64,000 nt of DNA. Source: JBCCXL01 sp039191605 (lineage in GTDB: Bacteria > Acidobacteriota > Thermoanaerobaculia > Multivoradales > JAHZIX01). The position numbers and the translations under genes were made by a program. The notes under the pieces are model-generated. The model had not been told where the DNA came from and ran no database searches. It worked only from the letters and a program-made list of their open reading frames with translations. The stretch spans positions 124,001 to 188,000 of the forward strand of contig JBCCXL010000004.1 of the NCBI GenBank assembly GCA_039191605.1. Reading direction: 5' to 3'. Of the stretch, positions 7,882 through 16,312 are shown piece by piece (the stretch's first letter is position 1; every line of letters begins with the position of its first letter).

Positions 7882-9435
7882 TCAGGGGTTCGCCCCGGCG
7901 GCGGGAGCCGCGGCGGCGCTGTCCATCGCCGACACCTTCCGACGCTTCTTGGACTTGCCGCGACGGGGACTAAAGGCTCCCCCGGCGGCGGTGAGCAGCG
8001 CCAGGGCGAGCAGCACCAGGCTGACCTGGCGGGTCACTGGCGTCTGGATCGACGAAGAGAAGAGATCCCCGAGAGCGACCAGCGCCAGCAGGCCGGCGAT
8101 AGCAAAAACTCCAATGCGGGTGAATCGATAGCCATCCTGAGTGGTGAAGGCAGCGACGGAGCAGGCGAGCCAAGAGGTCCAGAACACCGTCTCTAGGGTC
8201 CCTGGGGCCCAGCGTCCGGCACCGAGGGCGAGCACCGAAGCCAACACTAGGCCAAGACTGACTCCGAGGTGAAGCTGGCCGAGACGCTTGTAGCGCCGCG
8301 CCTCTTTGGTGCCCTCCTTCGCCTCTCGCCGCTGCAGCCAGATCACCGTGCCGCTGAGGATGCCGAAGGAGAGCACAAGGCCAGACACGAAGTAGATCAA
8401 TTTCAGCCCGAGGCTGCCGTAGAGCGCGTAGTGCAGAGGCTGCACCATACCGAAGAGGCGATTGCCGGCGCCGCGATCGGTAAAGGCGCTGATAAAGATG
8501 GGAGAGCCATCGACCAGGCTGAGACGGTGAGTCTCACCACCGACCATGCGTCGCTCGGGTTTCTCCGTCAGGTTGAATCCGACCTCCGCGGTCTCGTCTC
8601 CCCAATGGCTGATGTTCAAGCTGCCGACCTCCATTCCCTGCTGCCGACCCTCGAGGTCCGCCATCAGCTGGTCGACGGAGAGCATCGTGGCGCTCTGCCC
8701 GGTCTCTTCATAATGCGGCCCGGAGAAAGCCTCCGTCGCCTTTTCGACATCGCCTCCGAAGGCGCTGAGCACCATGATCGGGGCAAAGAGACCCAGCAGG
8801 CCGAGAATCGCGCCGGTGAAGGACATCACCAAACCGAAAGCCAGCCCCCATACCCCCAACTGCTTGTGGAGATCGCTGAAGGTGATCCGCAAGCTCGGTC
8901 GCCAGCGCAGCAGGAAGAATTCCTTGAGCATCTTGGGATGGGCCATGATGCCGGAGATCAGCGACATCAGCATGAAGATGCCCAGGAAGCCCACCAGATA
9001 GCGGCCCAAGGGGCGAGGCAGGTGAAGGTCGGTGTGGAGGTGGGTCAGGAAGTGCAGGGCATGCTCGTGCTCGCTTTCCACCACCTCTCCGCTGCTGGGG
9101 TGCAGCCGGATCGTCTCTACTCCTCCCTCGCCGAAGGAACGCACCGTGTAGCCCCCGTTCGCCTCCGAGGGAAGGGTCACGAAGAGATCCGGCTCGCCCT
9201 CGAAGTGCTCATAGGCGATGGCCACCGCCTGATCTGGCGAGAGGATCTCCCCCGTCGCGACTAGGCGATTCTGCGGCTGCTCCCAGGGCAGTAGCTCCTG
9301 CTCGAAAAGGGCGAGAGAGCCGCTATAAACACAGATAAAGAAGACCAGGCCGCCGAGCAGCCCGAGCCAGGAGTGGATGTCGTAATGCCTCGCCACCGTG
9401 TCGCGGCGCAGACGAAAAGGACCTAAGCGCTTCAT
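7882..9435 (-). CDS. PepSY-associated transmembrane protein of an iron-uptake operon
   Basis: A 517-residue inner-membrane protein of the PepSY-associated TM family that accompanies siderophore receptors. The first helix (IHSWLGLLGGLVFFICVYSG) with its conserved HSWLGL motif, the HALHFLTHLHTDLHLP segment, GRYLVGFLGIFMLMSLISGI and the second LHKQLGVWGLAFGLVMSFTG repeat are diagnostic. Further helices occupy the C-terminal third, ending in a basic tail. Relatives are linked to reduction or uptake of ferric siderophores across the inner membrane. It is the last gene of the minus-strand unit that begins with the TonB-dependent receptor, so it is probably under the same Fur-like operator. Confidence 0.85.
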   Translation of the reverse strand: MKRLGPFRLRRDTVARHYDIHSWLGLLGGLVFFICVYSGSLALFEQELLPWEQPQNRLVATGEILSPDQAVAIAYEHFEGEPDLFVTLPSEANGGYTVRSFGEGGVETIRLHPSSGEVVESEHEHALHFLTHLHTDLHLPRPLGRYLVGFLGIFMLMSLISGIMAHPKMLKEFFLLRWRPSLRITFSDLHKQLGVWGLAFGLVMSFTGAILGLLGLFAPIMVLSAFGGDVEKATEAFSGPHYEETGQSATMLSVDQLMADLEGRQQGMEVGSLNISHWGDETAEVGFNLTEKPERRMVGGETHRLSLVDGSPIFISAFTDRGAGNRLFGMVQPLHYALYGSLGLKLIYFVSGLVLSFGILSGTVIWLQRREAKEGTKEARRYKRLGQLHLGVSLGLVLASVLALGAGRWAPGTLETVFWTSWLACSVAAFTTQDGYRFTRIGVFAIAGLLALVALGDLFSSSIQTPVTRQVSLVLLALALLTAAGGAFSPRRGKSKKRRKVSAMDSAAAAPAAGANP

Positions 9436-9564
9436 GATCGGAGTTTCCCTACACAGATTTTCTTAGCGAGGATGAACGGTGGGAGCGGGGATTCGGCGAG
9501 GGATCTCTAGGCGAAAGACCTCAGCGAGCCGGCGACCGACTCGGAGTCGCTGCTTTCGCCTCAG

Positions 9565-9882
9565 TCAGAGAAGCATACCGGCAGCGTTGAGGGCGATAAA
9601 CAGCACCGTGGGGATCAAGGCCCGGAGCCAGGATTTTCCCGTCGTCGGCGCAAAGAGCACCCACAACATCACCAGAGGCCAGATAAAGACCAGCAGAAAG
9701 CCCCCGAGCAGGGCCTGATCGAGGCCGCTCTGGCCTGGAACGAAGATGGTGATGGCTACCCCCATTGCGAAGGAAAGCAGGGTTCCGCCGATCAGCGCCG
9801 CGGCCGCCTGCCCTCGAGAAGGGGTAGAGGATCGAGCTTTCGCTGCCGCTGGGGTCGAAGTCTTTGTTTGTACGGCGCTCAT
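9565..9882 (-). CDS. small membrane protein, DUF3649-like
   Basis: A 105-residue protein with a basic N-terminus and about three transmembrane segments (AALIGGTLLSFAMGVAITIF, LLGGFLLVFIWPLVMLWVLF and a C-terminal helix ending AAGMLL). Length, topology and position between a TonB receptor and a PepSY protein match the DUF3649 proteins of proteobacterial siderophore-uptake operons; the family name is a recollection, not a search result. AAGGA close before the ATG supports the start. Role within the operon is unknown but presumably iron-related. Confidence 0.65.
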   Translation of the reverse strand: MSAVQTKTSTPAAAKARSSTPSRGQAAAALIGGTLLSFAMGVAITIFVPGQSGLDQALLGGFLLVFIWPLVMLWVLFAPTTGKSWLRALIPTVLFIALNAAGMLL

Positions 9883-9967
9883 GGGTCCTTTGAGATTCTA
9901 CACAGGTCCAGATTGGGGATTCGAAGACATCCGTTCAACGAAGTTACCAAGACCTTGGAACGATTTC

Positions 9968-10288
9968 TCAAACCAGCCACCGCAACAGACCGAGCGGAAG
10001 CAGAATAGCGCCGCTGAGCACCGTCCATCGAGGTCTGAGACTGAGACCGAAAGTTGCAACGAGAGTAGCCAAGGCAGCCCAGAGGAACAACCAGGCAGCC
10101 CCGACTTCCCATCCATATTGCAGGTAGAAGGCCCAGATTGCGAAGCCGAGGGCGGCGCAGCCGGCATAGAGCGAGCCCTGGCGCCAGCGCTGGGCCTCTT
10201 TGTCGAAGGGCCAGTGACGCTTCATCGAGCCGCCGAGCAGGCAGAAAGAGCCCAACAGCAGGCAGAGGGTAAAGAGTAGGTGCAGCAT
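9968..10288 (-). CDS. small membrane protein, DUF3325-like
   Basis: A 106-residue, mostly hydrophobic protein with three to four helices. The N-terminal helix followed by SMKRHWPFDKEAQRW resembles the DUF3325 pattern, in which a helix is followed by a short basic/aromatic loop and two more helices. DUF3325 proteins sit between TonB-dependent siderophore receptors and PepSY proteins, exactly as here. It starts 55 bases after the receptor stop codon, consistent with one transcript. The ribosome binding site is weak. Function is unknown. Confidence 0.65.
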   Translation of the reverse strand: MLHLLFTLCLLLGSFCLLGGSMKRHWPFDKEAQRWRQGSLYAGCAALGFAIWAFYLQYGWEVGAAWLFLWAALATLVATFGLSLRPRWTVLSGAILLPLGLLRWLV

Positions 10289-10343
10289 GAAGTTTCAGCC
10301 CGTCGCCGCCCTAGAAGTAGCGGCGACGGTCGTAATCGGTCGA

Positions 10344-12614
10344 TCAGAAGCGCAGGATGAGCTGAATTCCCGCCTGCCGCGGCGAGCCCAGCTTACCCAA
10401 GAGGCGCCCATCGACGTTGCGGAAGGCGGTCACCGCGTAGGTCTCATCGGTGGCGTTATCGACATAGGCAAGGATCGAATACCGAGCGGTCTCATATCCC
10501 CCGCGGAAGTTCAGCAGCGTACGGCTCTCGAGTCGCAGTTGAGGATCGTTTTCCACCGTGGCAAAAGCGGAGCCTTGGTAGCCGATGTCCCCGTGGACGA
10601 ACCATCCACCGTCAAAGCGATAATTGACCCCCAGAGCACCGGTCCATTCCGGCGCGCCGCCGAAGCGGTTGCCGGAGAGGTCGCCCTGGGTGGCGCTCTC
10701 GAATTCCGTGAACTCGGTATGAGCGAAGCCTACGGAAGCGTAGAAGTCCCAGCTCTCGAGCGGACGATAGCTGGTGTCCAGCTCAAATCCGTAGATCTCC
10801 GCCTCACCGGCATTCTCGGTGATGAAGTCGAAGGCGTTGTCGCTCTGCTGGACGTTGACCTGTTGGTCCGACCAGCTACCAAAGTAAACGTTGCCGTTGA
10901 CGGTCCAGCGATTCTGCGCCGAACGCAGGGAGAGCTCCACCAAATCCAGGAACTCTGGATCGTACTCGTTCAGCTGCCCGACCAGGCTCAGCTCGGCTCC
11001 ACCGGCGCGGTAGCCGCGCTTATAGAACAGCGTGGTCGACACGTCGTTATTCCAGTCATAGCTGATCCCGAACTCCGGCAGCAGGGCGTCGTAATCCGTG
11101 GACGTGACCACCGAGTTGGTTCCCACCTGGCTCAACAGCAGCTGGTTGACCGCCGCAATGGCGCCGGCCAAGGCTGGCGGCAAGCCTGGGGTCGCAGGAT
11201 CCGGCAGCTCGCTGAGCAAGGTGGTCTGACTGAGCCGGTCAGAATCCTGCTCCTCTAGATCCCAGCGCAGGCCGGCGAAGGCGGACCAGCGATCGCTCAC
11301 TCGCCAATCCCAGCGAGTGAAGAACGCAAAGTTCGTGGTGTCGAAGACCGCCGGCAGATCACCCCGCAGCGCCAGTAGAGGAGGATAGAAGGGTGCCAGA
11401 AAAGAAGGGATACCGAGGTCCTCGGCGCGGATGAAGATCTCGCCGACGGTATCGTTGTCCAGCTCCACGTCGGTGTAGTAGACGCCGGTGACGCCGCGGA
11501 CATCATCTCCGGTGTAGGCGAAGCGCAGATCTTGGGCCCAATTCTTGTCGACGGCGGTACGACCGCGGAAGGAATTGCCGCCCCCCGGCCCCTGGTCATC
11601 GTCGTCAAAGCGGCGGTATTCCGAGTCTAGGTAGGAAGTCGTGGACTGCAGGGTCCAGCGATCGTTGAAGGCCCAGTCGAGGTCCATCGAGAGCACCAGG
11701 GAATCGCTCTCCTCGAAGTCGTCGAGATTCGAGGTGTTGACCCGCTCGTCCCGCCGGCCGAGATCCACGGCGTCGTTTCCGCGCAGCGTCTCTCCGTATT
11801 GGGCCGTCACCAGCAGGCTGAAGTCGTTGCGGGACGTCGGCTGGTAGAGATACTTGGCGCGGAAGGTCTCGTTCTCTCGGGCGTCGAAGTCGTCTTCTCC
11901 CCGGGTGGGATTGGAGACAAAACCGTCGGTATTCCAGGTCTCGGCGGTCACCCGCAGCGCAGAGCTTTCGCTAAACACCACGTTCACGGCTCCAGCGAGA
12001 TCCCAGGTCCCCTCCTCGGCCAGCCCAAGACGCCAGCGATTCTCGCTGCGAAACACCGGGTCCTTGGTGTTGAGGATCACCGCGCCGGCGAGAGCGTTGC
12101 GGCCGACGTTGGTGGTCTGAGGGCCGCGCAAAATCTCTACCTGCTCCACGTCCCACAGCTGCATCGGCCCATAGCGCTTGGCAAAGCCGGTGATCGCCAC
12201 ACCGTCGGTGTAATAGCTCCCCAGCTCACCTGCACCGCCGGTGCCCACGCTGTTGTGGTTGATGCCGCGAATGCCGAAGCCTTCGCCGTTGGCAATCTGA
12301 TAGGCGTTGGCGGTCTGATTGAAGATGTCCTGCAGCTCCCCCATGCCGGCGTCGGTCATGGTGTCGGAATTCCATACCGCGACGCTCTCCGGAGTCTCCT
12401 GGAGGGACTCCTGAATCAGGCTTCCGGTAACGACGATCTGTTCCTCGATCACCGTCGGATCCGTGGCTTCGGCCTGCGTTACCTCCCTCGACTCTGCTTC
12501 ACTCTCGCTGCCGGCGGCCGTGGAGCCTTCCTCTTGAGCATCTAGAGCTGGCGATGTCCAACAGAGCCCTACGAAGATCGCCGGGAGAAGGAAGAAGAGC
12601 TGAAACGACTTCAT
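10344..12614 (-). CDS. TonB-dependent outer-membrane receptor, probably ferric siderophore
   Basis: A 756-residue outer-membrane receptor. The start at 12614 gives a good signal peptide (MKSFQLFFLLPAIFVGLCW, ending ALDAQ); the upstream in-frame ATG at 12773 would add 53 residues with no signal character. A TonB-box-like segment (EEQIVVTGSL) precedes the plug domain, which holds GFGIRGINHN and VEQVEILRGPQTTNVGRNAL. The rest is beta-barrel with repeated aromatic strand ends and a C-terminal Phe. Iron specificity is inferred from the two small membrane proteins and PepSY protein downstream and from the Fur-box-like palindrome upstream. It heads a four-gene minus-strand operon. Confidence 0.9.
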   Translation of the reverse strand: MKSFQLFFLLPAIFVGLCWTSPALDAQEEGSTAAGSESEAESREVTQAEATDPTVIEEQIVVTGSLIQESLQETPESVAVWNSDTMTDAGMGELQDIFNQTANAYQIANGEGFGIRGINHNSVGTGGAGELGSYYTDGVAITGFAKRYGPMQLWDVEQVEILRGPQTTNVGRNALAGAVILNTKDPVFRSENRWRLGLAEEGTWDLAGAVNVVFSESSALRVTAETWNTDGFVSNPTRGEDDFDARENETFRAKYLYQPTSRNDFSLLVTAQYGETLRGNDAVDLGRRDERVNTSNLDDFEESDSLVLSMDLDWAFNDRWTLQSTTSYLDSEYRRFDDDDQGPGGGNSFRGRTAVDKNWAQDLRFAYTGDDVRGVTGVYYTDVELDNDTVGEIFIRAEDLGIPSFLAPFYPPLLALRGDLPAVFDTTNFAFFTRWDWRVSDRWSAFAGLRWDLEEQDSDRLSQTTLLSELPDPATPGLPPALAGAIAAVNQLLLSQVGTNSVVTSTDYDALLPEFGISYDWNNDVSTTLFYKRGYRAGGAELSLVGQLNEYDPEFLDLVELSLRSAQNRWTVNGNVYFGSWSDQQVNVQQSDNAFDFITENAGEAEIYGFELDTSYRPLESWDFYASVGFAHTEFTEFESATQGDLSGNRFGGAPEWTGALGVNYRFDGGWFVHGDIGYQGSAFATVENDPQLRLESRTLLNFRGGYETARYSILAYVDNATDETYAVTAFRNVDGRLLGKLGSPRQAGIQLILRF

Positions 12615-12755
12615 GATGTGAGATTCCTTGGGGGCTATACGAGCCGAGGTCGGTGGAACATTCGATCGATCGCGCAAAGGACAACCCTCTCTAGCTCTCG
12701 GTGAAGAGAAGCGAAGAGCAGGGCAGATAGCGAATTCGTCGTGAGTTGAGATCTT

Positions 12756-12774
12756 ATTGAGATTCAATCTCAAT
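12756..12774 (-). promoter_or_regulatory. Fur-box-like palindrome
   Basis: ATTGAGATTCAATCTCAAT is a perfect 9-1-9 palindrome containing the 7-1-7 core layout of Fur-family operators (TGA-N4 arms around one base). It lies about 145 bases before the receptor start and immediately downstream of the -10 element of a good sigma-70 promoter, where a bound repressor would block transcription. Confidence 0.65.
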
Positions 12775-12784
12775 ATACGCCTTC

Positions 12785-12814
12785 ATAATGGACCGTATTT
12801 GTACTATTTGTCAA
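12785..12814 (-). promoter_or_regulatory. sigma-70 promoter of the iron-uptake operon
   Basis: On the minus strand TTGACA (12814-12809) is followed by an 18-base spacer and CATTAT (12790-12785). The -35 is a perfect match and the -10 a 4/6 match. The predicted start of transcription falls just before the Fur-box-like palindrome. Confidence 0.6.
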
Positions 12815-13281
12815 GAAGTTGGTGACACAAGTAGAACCCTGTAATGCGCCTCTAGCCAATGAAATCAAGGCTTTCTGCCCGCCCCGTAGCCCTTGGTTCT
12901 GGTGCTCTGCTTCCCGAGCCTTAAATGGTTATTGAGACGAATAGAAAATAATGTGCTACCCTCTCATTAAAGAAGTCGCTTCTAAAAAATAATAAAAGTC
13001 CGCGCTCTTTCTAGAGCGATGGCTTGCCAAGTCCACGCCGACTTTCCGCAGGAGAGCGTATTGCCCCTCCTCTCGCGAACCCGGAAAGCTTGTTGAACGG
13101 TCTTGGTGTCGATGCTGACCGCGACTTCGGGGCATTTCATTTTTCTCCAATCGGTGTCTTGCACCGGGGTGTCCATTCGCCACCCGGCCGCTTCGTCGTG
13201 TCTACGTTTCGACGTCGTTGACCGATCGTGTCCATCCACCCTCATGTCCCACTCGATCTCGACCCACACAAGGAGACTCCA
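12815..13281. other. AT-rich intergenic region between divergent operons
   Basis: Noticeably richer in A/T than its surroundings, especially at 12920-13000. It must contain the promoter of the plus-strand biosynthetic operon that begins at 13282, but no convincing -35/-10 pair was found. A small hairpin (CGCTCT with AGAGCG, 13003-13018) is present. Frames crossing this stretch look non-coding. Confidence 0.4.
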
Positions 13282-13635
13282 ATGATTCGTTACACCTTCT
13301 CCGCTCCCGTCAAAGATCGCGCCCTGCAGGAATTCCGCGCCTGGCTGAACAAGAACCAGGATCGCATTGCGAAGCACGCGCCGGAGGGCTGGAAGCTCGA
13401 GGGCCTCTTCTTCGGCGTCTACGGACTGTCCGACAGCCTCTTCGAGGTCCACTGGACGCTCGATTCCTACGGCGCCCTCGATAACGCCGTGGCCGCCGCG
13501 GAGGCGAGCGCCGGCAGTGGCGACGGATGGGCCGCGATCCAGCAGGAATGGTTCCAATTCCTCGACGCCTCCGGCAGCAGCGGCCGTCTGCTCAAGTCCG
13601 TCGATCATCCGAACCTCTGCGTTCTCGCGAGTTGA
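13282..13635 (+). CDS. small protein opening the coupled biosynthetic operon
   Basis: A 117-residue soluble protein. The ATG at 13282 is chosen for the AAGGAG just upstream; an ATG at 13228 lacks one. The pattern MIRYTFSAPV, then a long charged helix, GWKLEGLFFGVYGL and LFEVHWTLDSYGALD suggests a ferredoxin-like alpha/beta fold such as dimeric alpha-beta-barrel (ABM/Dabb-like) proteins, but I cannot assign it to a named family. It ends with a single Cys near the C-terminus. The stop codon overlaps the proposed TTG start of the next gene. Role in the cluster is unknown: it could be a small enzyme, an accessory subunit or a carrier. Confidence 0.7.
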   Translation: MIRYTFSAPVKDRALQEFRAWLNKNQDRIAKHAPEGWKLEGLFFGVYGLSDSLFEVHWTLDSYGALDNAVAAAEASAGSGDGWAAIQQEWFQFLDASGSSGRLLKSVDHPNLCVLAS

Positions 13636-14291
13636 CCTCGGGCCACCAACGCTCGCTCCGGGAAAAGAGGCCCTCGATTGATCCCACCGCGGTGGTCGCT
13701 CCCACCGCGGTGATTCAGGGCGACGTCTCTATCGGGCCCGGTTCGGTCGTGCTGCACTATGCGGTGCTGACGGCCGAATCGGCGCCCGTGCGCCTCGGCG
13801 CGGAATGCGTGGTGATGGAGCACGCGGTGATCCGCGGCGCGGGGAAACACCCGGCGCAGATCGCGGACCGGGTGCTCATCGGCCCCCACGCCCACATCAC
13901 CGGCGCCACCATCGGTGAACACTGCATGATCGCCACCCAGGGGGTAGTGTTCAACGGCGCCTCCCTCGGGCCCGGCTCGCTGGTGGCCATCGGCGGCATC
14001 GTGCACGTCGGCACCGTCCTGGAGCCCGGCTCCCGGGTGCCGATGAAATACGTCGCCGCCGGCAATCCAGCACAGATTCTTCCGCCGTCGGAGACCCCCA
14101 AAGCCCACTCCATCGTCAACGATATGGGCTTTACCCTTCAGGTCTTCGACCAGGACACCTCGCACCTGAATCAGCGTCAATCCATGGAATGGATCAGCGC
14201 CACCTACTCCCGCGCCCTGCGCCACCACGGCTTCGGCAGCGCCCTGGAAAACGAGGAGCCGAACTCGCATGAGGCCGAGGGGGCGGAATGA
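13632..14291 (+). CDS. hexapeptide-repeat (left-handed beta-helix) protein
   Basis: About 219 residues, starting at a TTG that overlaps the upstream stop; the exact start is uncertain because the nearest ATG (13527) lies far inside the previous gene. Repeated hexapeptide turns (IDPTAVVAPTAVIQGDVSIG, then RVLIGPHAHITGATIGEHC, GVVFNGASLGPGSLVAIGG) form a left-handed beta helix like gamma-carbonic anhydrases and acyltransferases. Candidate metal-binding His residues occur in VMEHAVIRGAGKH and GPHAHITG. It ends with an alpha-helical tail (QSMEWISATYSRALRHHGFG). It may be an acyltransferase or a carbonic-anhydrase relative. Its last codon overlaps the start of the next gene (ATGA). Confidence 0.7.
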   Translation: MTSGHQRSLREKRPSIDPTAVVAPTAVIQGDVSIGPGSVVLHYAVLTAESAPVRLGAECVVMEHAVIRGAGKHPAQIADRVLIGPHAHITGATIGEHCMIATQGVVFNGASLGPGSLVAIGGIVHVGTVLEPGSRVPMKYVAAGNPAQILPPSETPKAHSIVNDMGFTLQVFDQDTSHLNQRQSMEWISATYSRALRHHGFGSALENEEPNSHEAEGAE

Positions 14292-16312
14292 GCGCGGGCA
14301 AGGGCGCCACAAAGGGCAACACAGAGGAGCAGCGGCTCGTGATGCTCGGCATCGACGGCCTGCCGCCTCAGGCGCTGGATCGCTTTCGCCGGGAGGGAGA
14401 TCTACCCCATTGGGACCGGCTGCACCGAGAAGGCGCGCGGATGGAGCTGATTCCCCCCCTGCCTCCGCTCACCGCTCCCAGCTGGATGACCATCGCCTCC
14501 GGCGCTCATCCGGCGGCCCTAGGCGTCACCAGCATCCTGCAGCCGAAACGCGGAGAGGCCCCCAACCGGGTATTCAACGGCTTTGACCGCCGCGGCATCG
14601 CCGCCGAATATCTCTGGGACCGCATGGCCCGAGAAGGTCAGCCGACGATCGTCCTCAAGTACCCCGGCAGCTGGCCGCCGAGGCGGCCGGAGGTGATTCA
14701 GGTGGACGGCGCCGGCGGCTATGCGGACATCACCTGCCGCTTCGACGTCGTCGAATCCCTGCTCTACTCCACCGCCGCGCCGGCGGTCGAGCCGGCGGCC
14801 CTCGGGGTCCCCAGCGGCTACGGAGAGCATTGGAGGATCGATGCCGGCAGCGCCCCTGGATCCCAGCGGCTGATTCCGCGAGACCCCCTCGGCTGGCGCG
14901 GGCTGCCGAAAGGCTGCGAGCCAGTCTTCGAAGCGGCGCTTCCGGTGGCCTCCCGCGGCGGCGGTCGACTGGTGCTGAGCGCTCTCGCCGGCAGGGACGA
15001 AGAGGGCCGAGAGACTCTGTGGATCGGACCGAACAAGAATCTCAGCAAACAGCTCGGCGAGCCTCCAGTGGCTCTGCGGCCAGGGGATTGGTCTCCTTGG
15101 CAGTTCCTAACCTTCGGCAAGGCATCCTGCGCCCTGCGCTTCAAGCTCCGTGGCCTCGACCTGGAAGAGCGAGCTCTCACCCTCTACCGCAGCGCCGGTC
15201 ACGCCCGGGAAGGCTTCACTCAGCCACCGAACCTAGCGGAGGAGCTGGAGAGAGCCATCGGACCGGTGGTGGAATGGACCGGGACCTTCGACTTCTTCAA
15301 CGGCCTAGCGGATCTGGAGACCCAGCTGGAGATCTACCAGCAGCACACGAAGTGGCTGCAGGATGCCCTCGACTGGCTGGCGCAGAGCTATCCGTGGCGA
15401 GCGCTGTTCACCCAATGGCACGTGCTGGAATACGCCCATCACATCGCCGGCTCCGCTCTGTCGCCAGAGCACCCCCGCCACGCCCATCGCCGCGAGGAGC
15501 TGCTCGACTTCCTGCGCCAGACCTACCGGCTGGGGGACCAGCTGGTAGGCAGCGCCCGGCGCTTAGTGCGCGACGACGACACCCTGGTGGTGTTGGGAGA
15601 TCACGGCCACGCCCTGGTACACACCCTCTTCTTCCTCAACGCCCTGCTGCGGGAAACCGGCTGGCTCCACCTGAGGCCCGACGGCACCGTGGACTGGGGC
15701 CGGAGCCGCGCCTACGGCCTTTACCCCGGTTTCGTGCTGCTCAACTCCACCGAGCATTGGAGTCAGGGCATCGTCTCGCCGGCAGAAGCGCCGCCGCTGC
15801 TGAGACAGCTCACCCAGCTGCTGCGAGGGGTGCGAGATCCGCGCACCGGCGAGCATCCCGTCTCGGCGGTGATCCCGCGGGAAGAGATGGACGCCTGGGG
15901 CCAGGCCTGGACCCAGAACCAGGCCCAGGCCCAAGGCCAGACGGATAGAGCAGAAGCCGCCCTTCCCCGAGACCCGCAGCGGGCCTTTCCGGACCTCTAC
16001 TTCACCGTCGACGAGGGCTATGAGGTGGCCTCGCGGCTGCCGCAGGACGGGGCGCTCTTCCAGGTTACCGAGCCGGGCGAAGAGCTCACCAGTGGCCACG
16101 GCTCCTTTCATCCCACCAGCCGCGCCGCCCGCACCCTGGGCTTCTTCTGCGGCCCGGCCTTCGCTCCGGGGAGCAGCGCCTCGACGCCCGCGGCGATGGT
16201 CGACCTCGCGCCGACCTTCGCCGAGCTGCTGGGCGTCTCGCCCCTCGGAGACGCCGACGGACGCCCCCTTTCCCTCCAACGCCTGGGCATCGCCCGAGGA
16301 GCCATCCGATGA
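14288..16312 (+). CDS. AlkP-superfamily phosphodiesterase/phosphohydrolase (first of two)
   Basis: A 674-residue cytoplasmic protein of the alkaline phosphatase/type I phosphodiesterase superfamily. The N-terminal metal-binding strand (VMLGIDGLPPQALDRF), the nucleophile region (PPLTAPSWMTIASGAHP), the DHGHALVH motif around residue 438 and a late ELTSGHGSFHP motif follow the family order. The usual Asp of the central metal motif is replaced in TQWHVLEYAHH, so catalysis may differ. No signal peptide is present. The start codon overlaps the upstream stop by ATGA, as does its own stop with the methyltransferase start. Substrate unknown; a phosphorylated or phosphonate intermediate of the cluster is one possibility. 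Confidence 0.8.
   Translation: MSAGKGATKGNTEEQRLVMLGIDGLPPQALDRFRREGDLPHWDRLHREGARMELIPPLPPLTAPSWMTIASGAHPAALGVTSILQPKRGEAPNRVFNGFDRRGIAAEYLWDRMAREGQPTIVLKYPGSWPPRRPEVIQVDGAGGYADITCRFDVVESLLYSTAAPAVEPAALGVPSGYGEHWRIDAGSAPGSQRLIPRDPLGWRGLPKGCEPVFEAALPVASRGGGRLVLSALAGRDEEGRETLWIGPNKNLSKQLGEPPVALRPGDWSPWQFLTFGKASCALRFKLRGLDLEERALTLYRSAGHAREGFTQPPNLAEELERAIGPVVEWTGTFDFFNGLADLETQLEIYQQHTKWLQDALDWLAQSYPWRALFTQWHVLEYAHHIAGSALSPEHPRHAHRREELLDFLRQTYRLGDQLVGSARRLVRDDDTLVVLGDHGHALVHTLFFLNALLRETGWLHLRPDGTVDWGRSRAYGLYPGFVLLNSTEHWSQGIVSPAEAPPLLRQLTQLLRGVRDPRTGEHPVSAVIPREEMDAWGQAWTQNQAQAQGQTDRAEAALPRDPQRAFPDLYFTVDEGYEVASRLPQDGALFQVTEPGEELTSGHGSFHPTSRAARTLGFFCGPAFAPGSSASTPAAMVDLAPTFAELLGVSPLGDADGRPLSLQRLGIARGAIR

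Noticed and set aside
13527..13631. ATG start at 13527 for the hexapeptide protein
   Set aside because: It would overlap the upstream gene by 109 bases with an Arg-rich out-of-family extension; the TTG at 13632 overlapping the stop is preferred.
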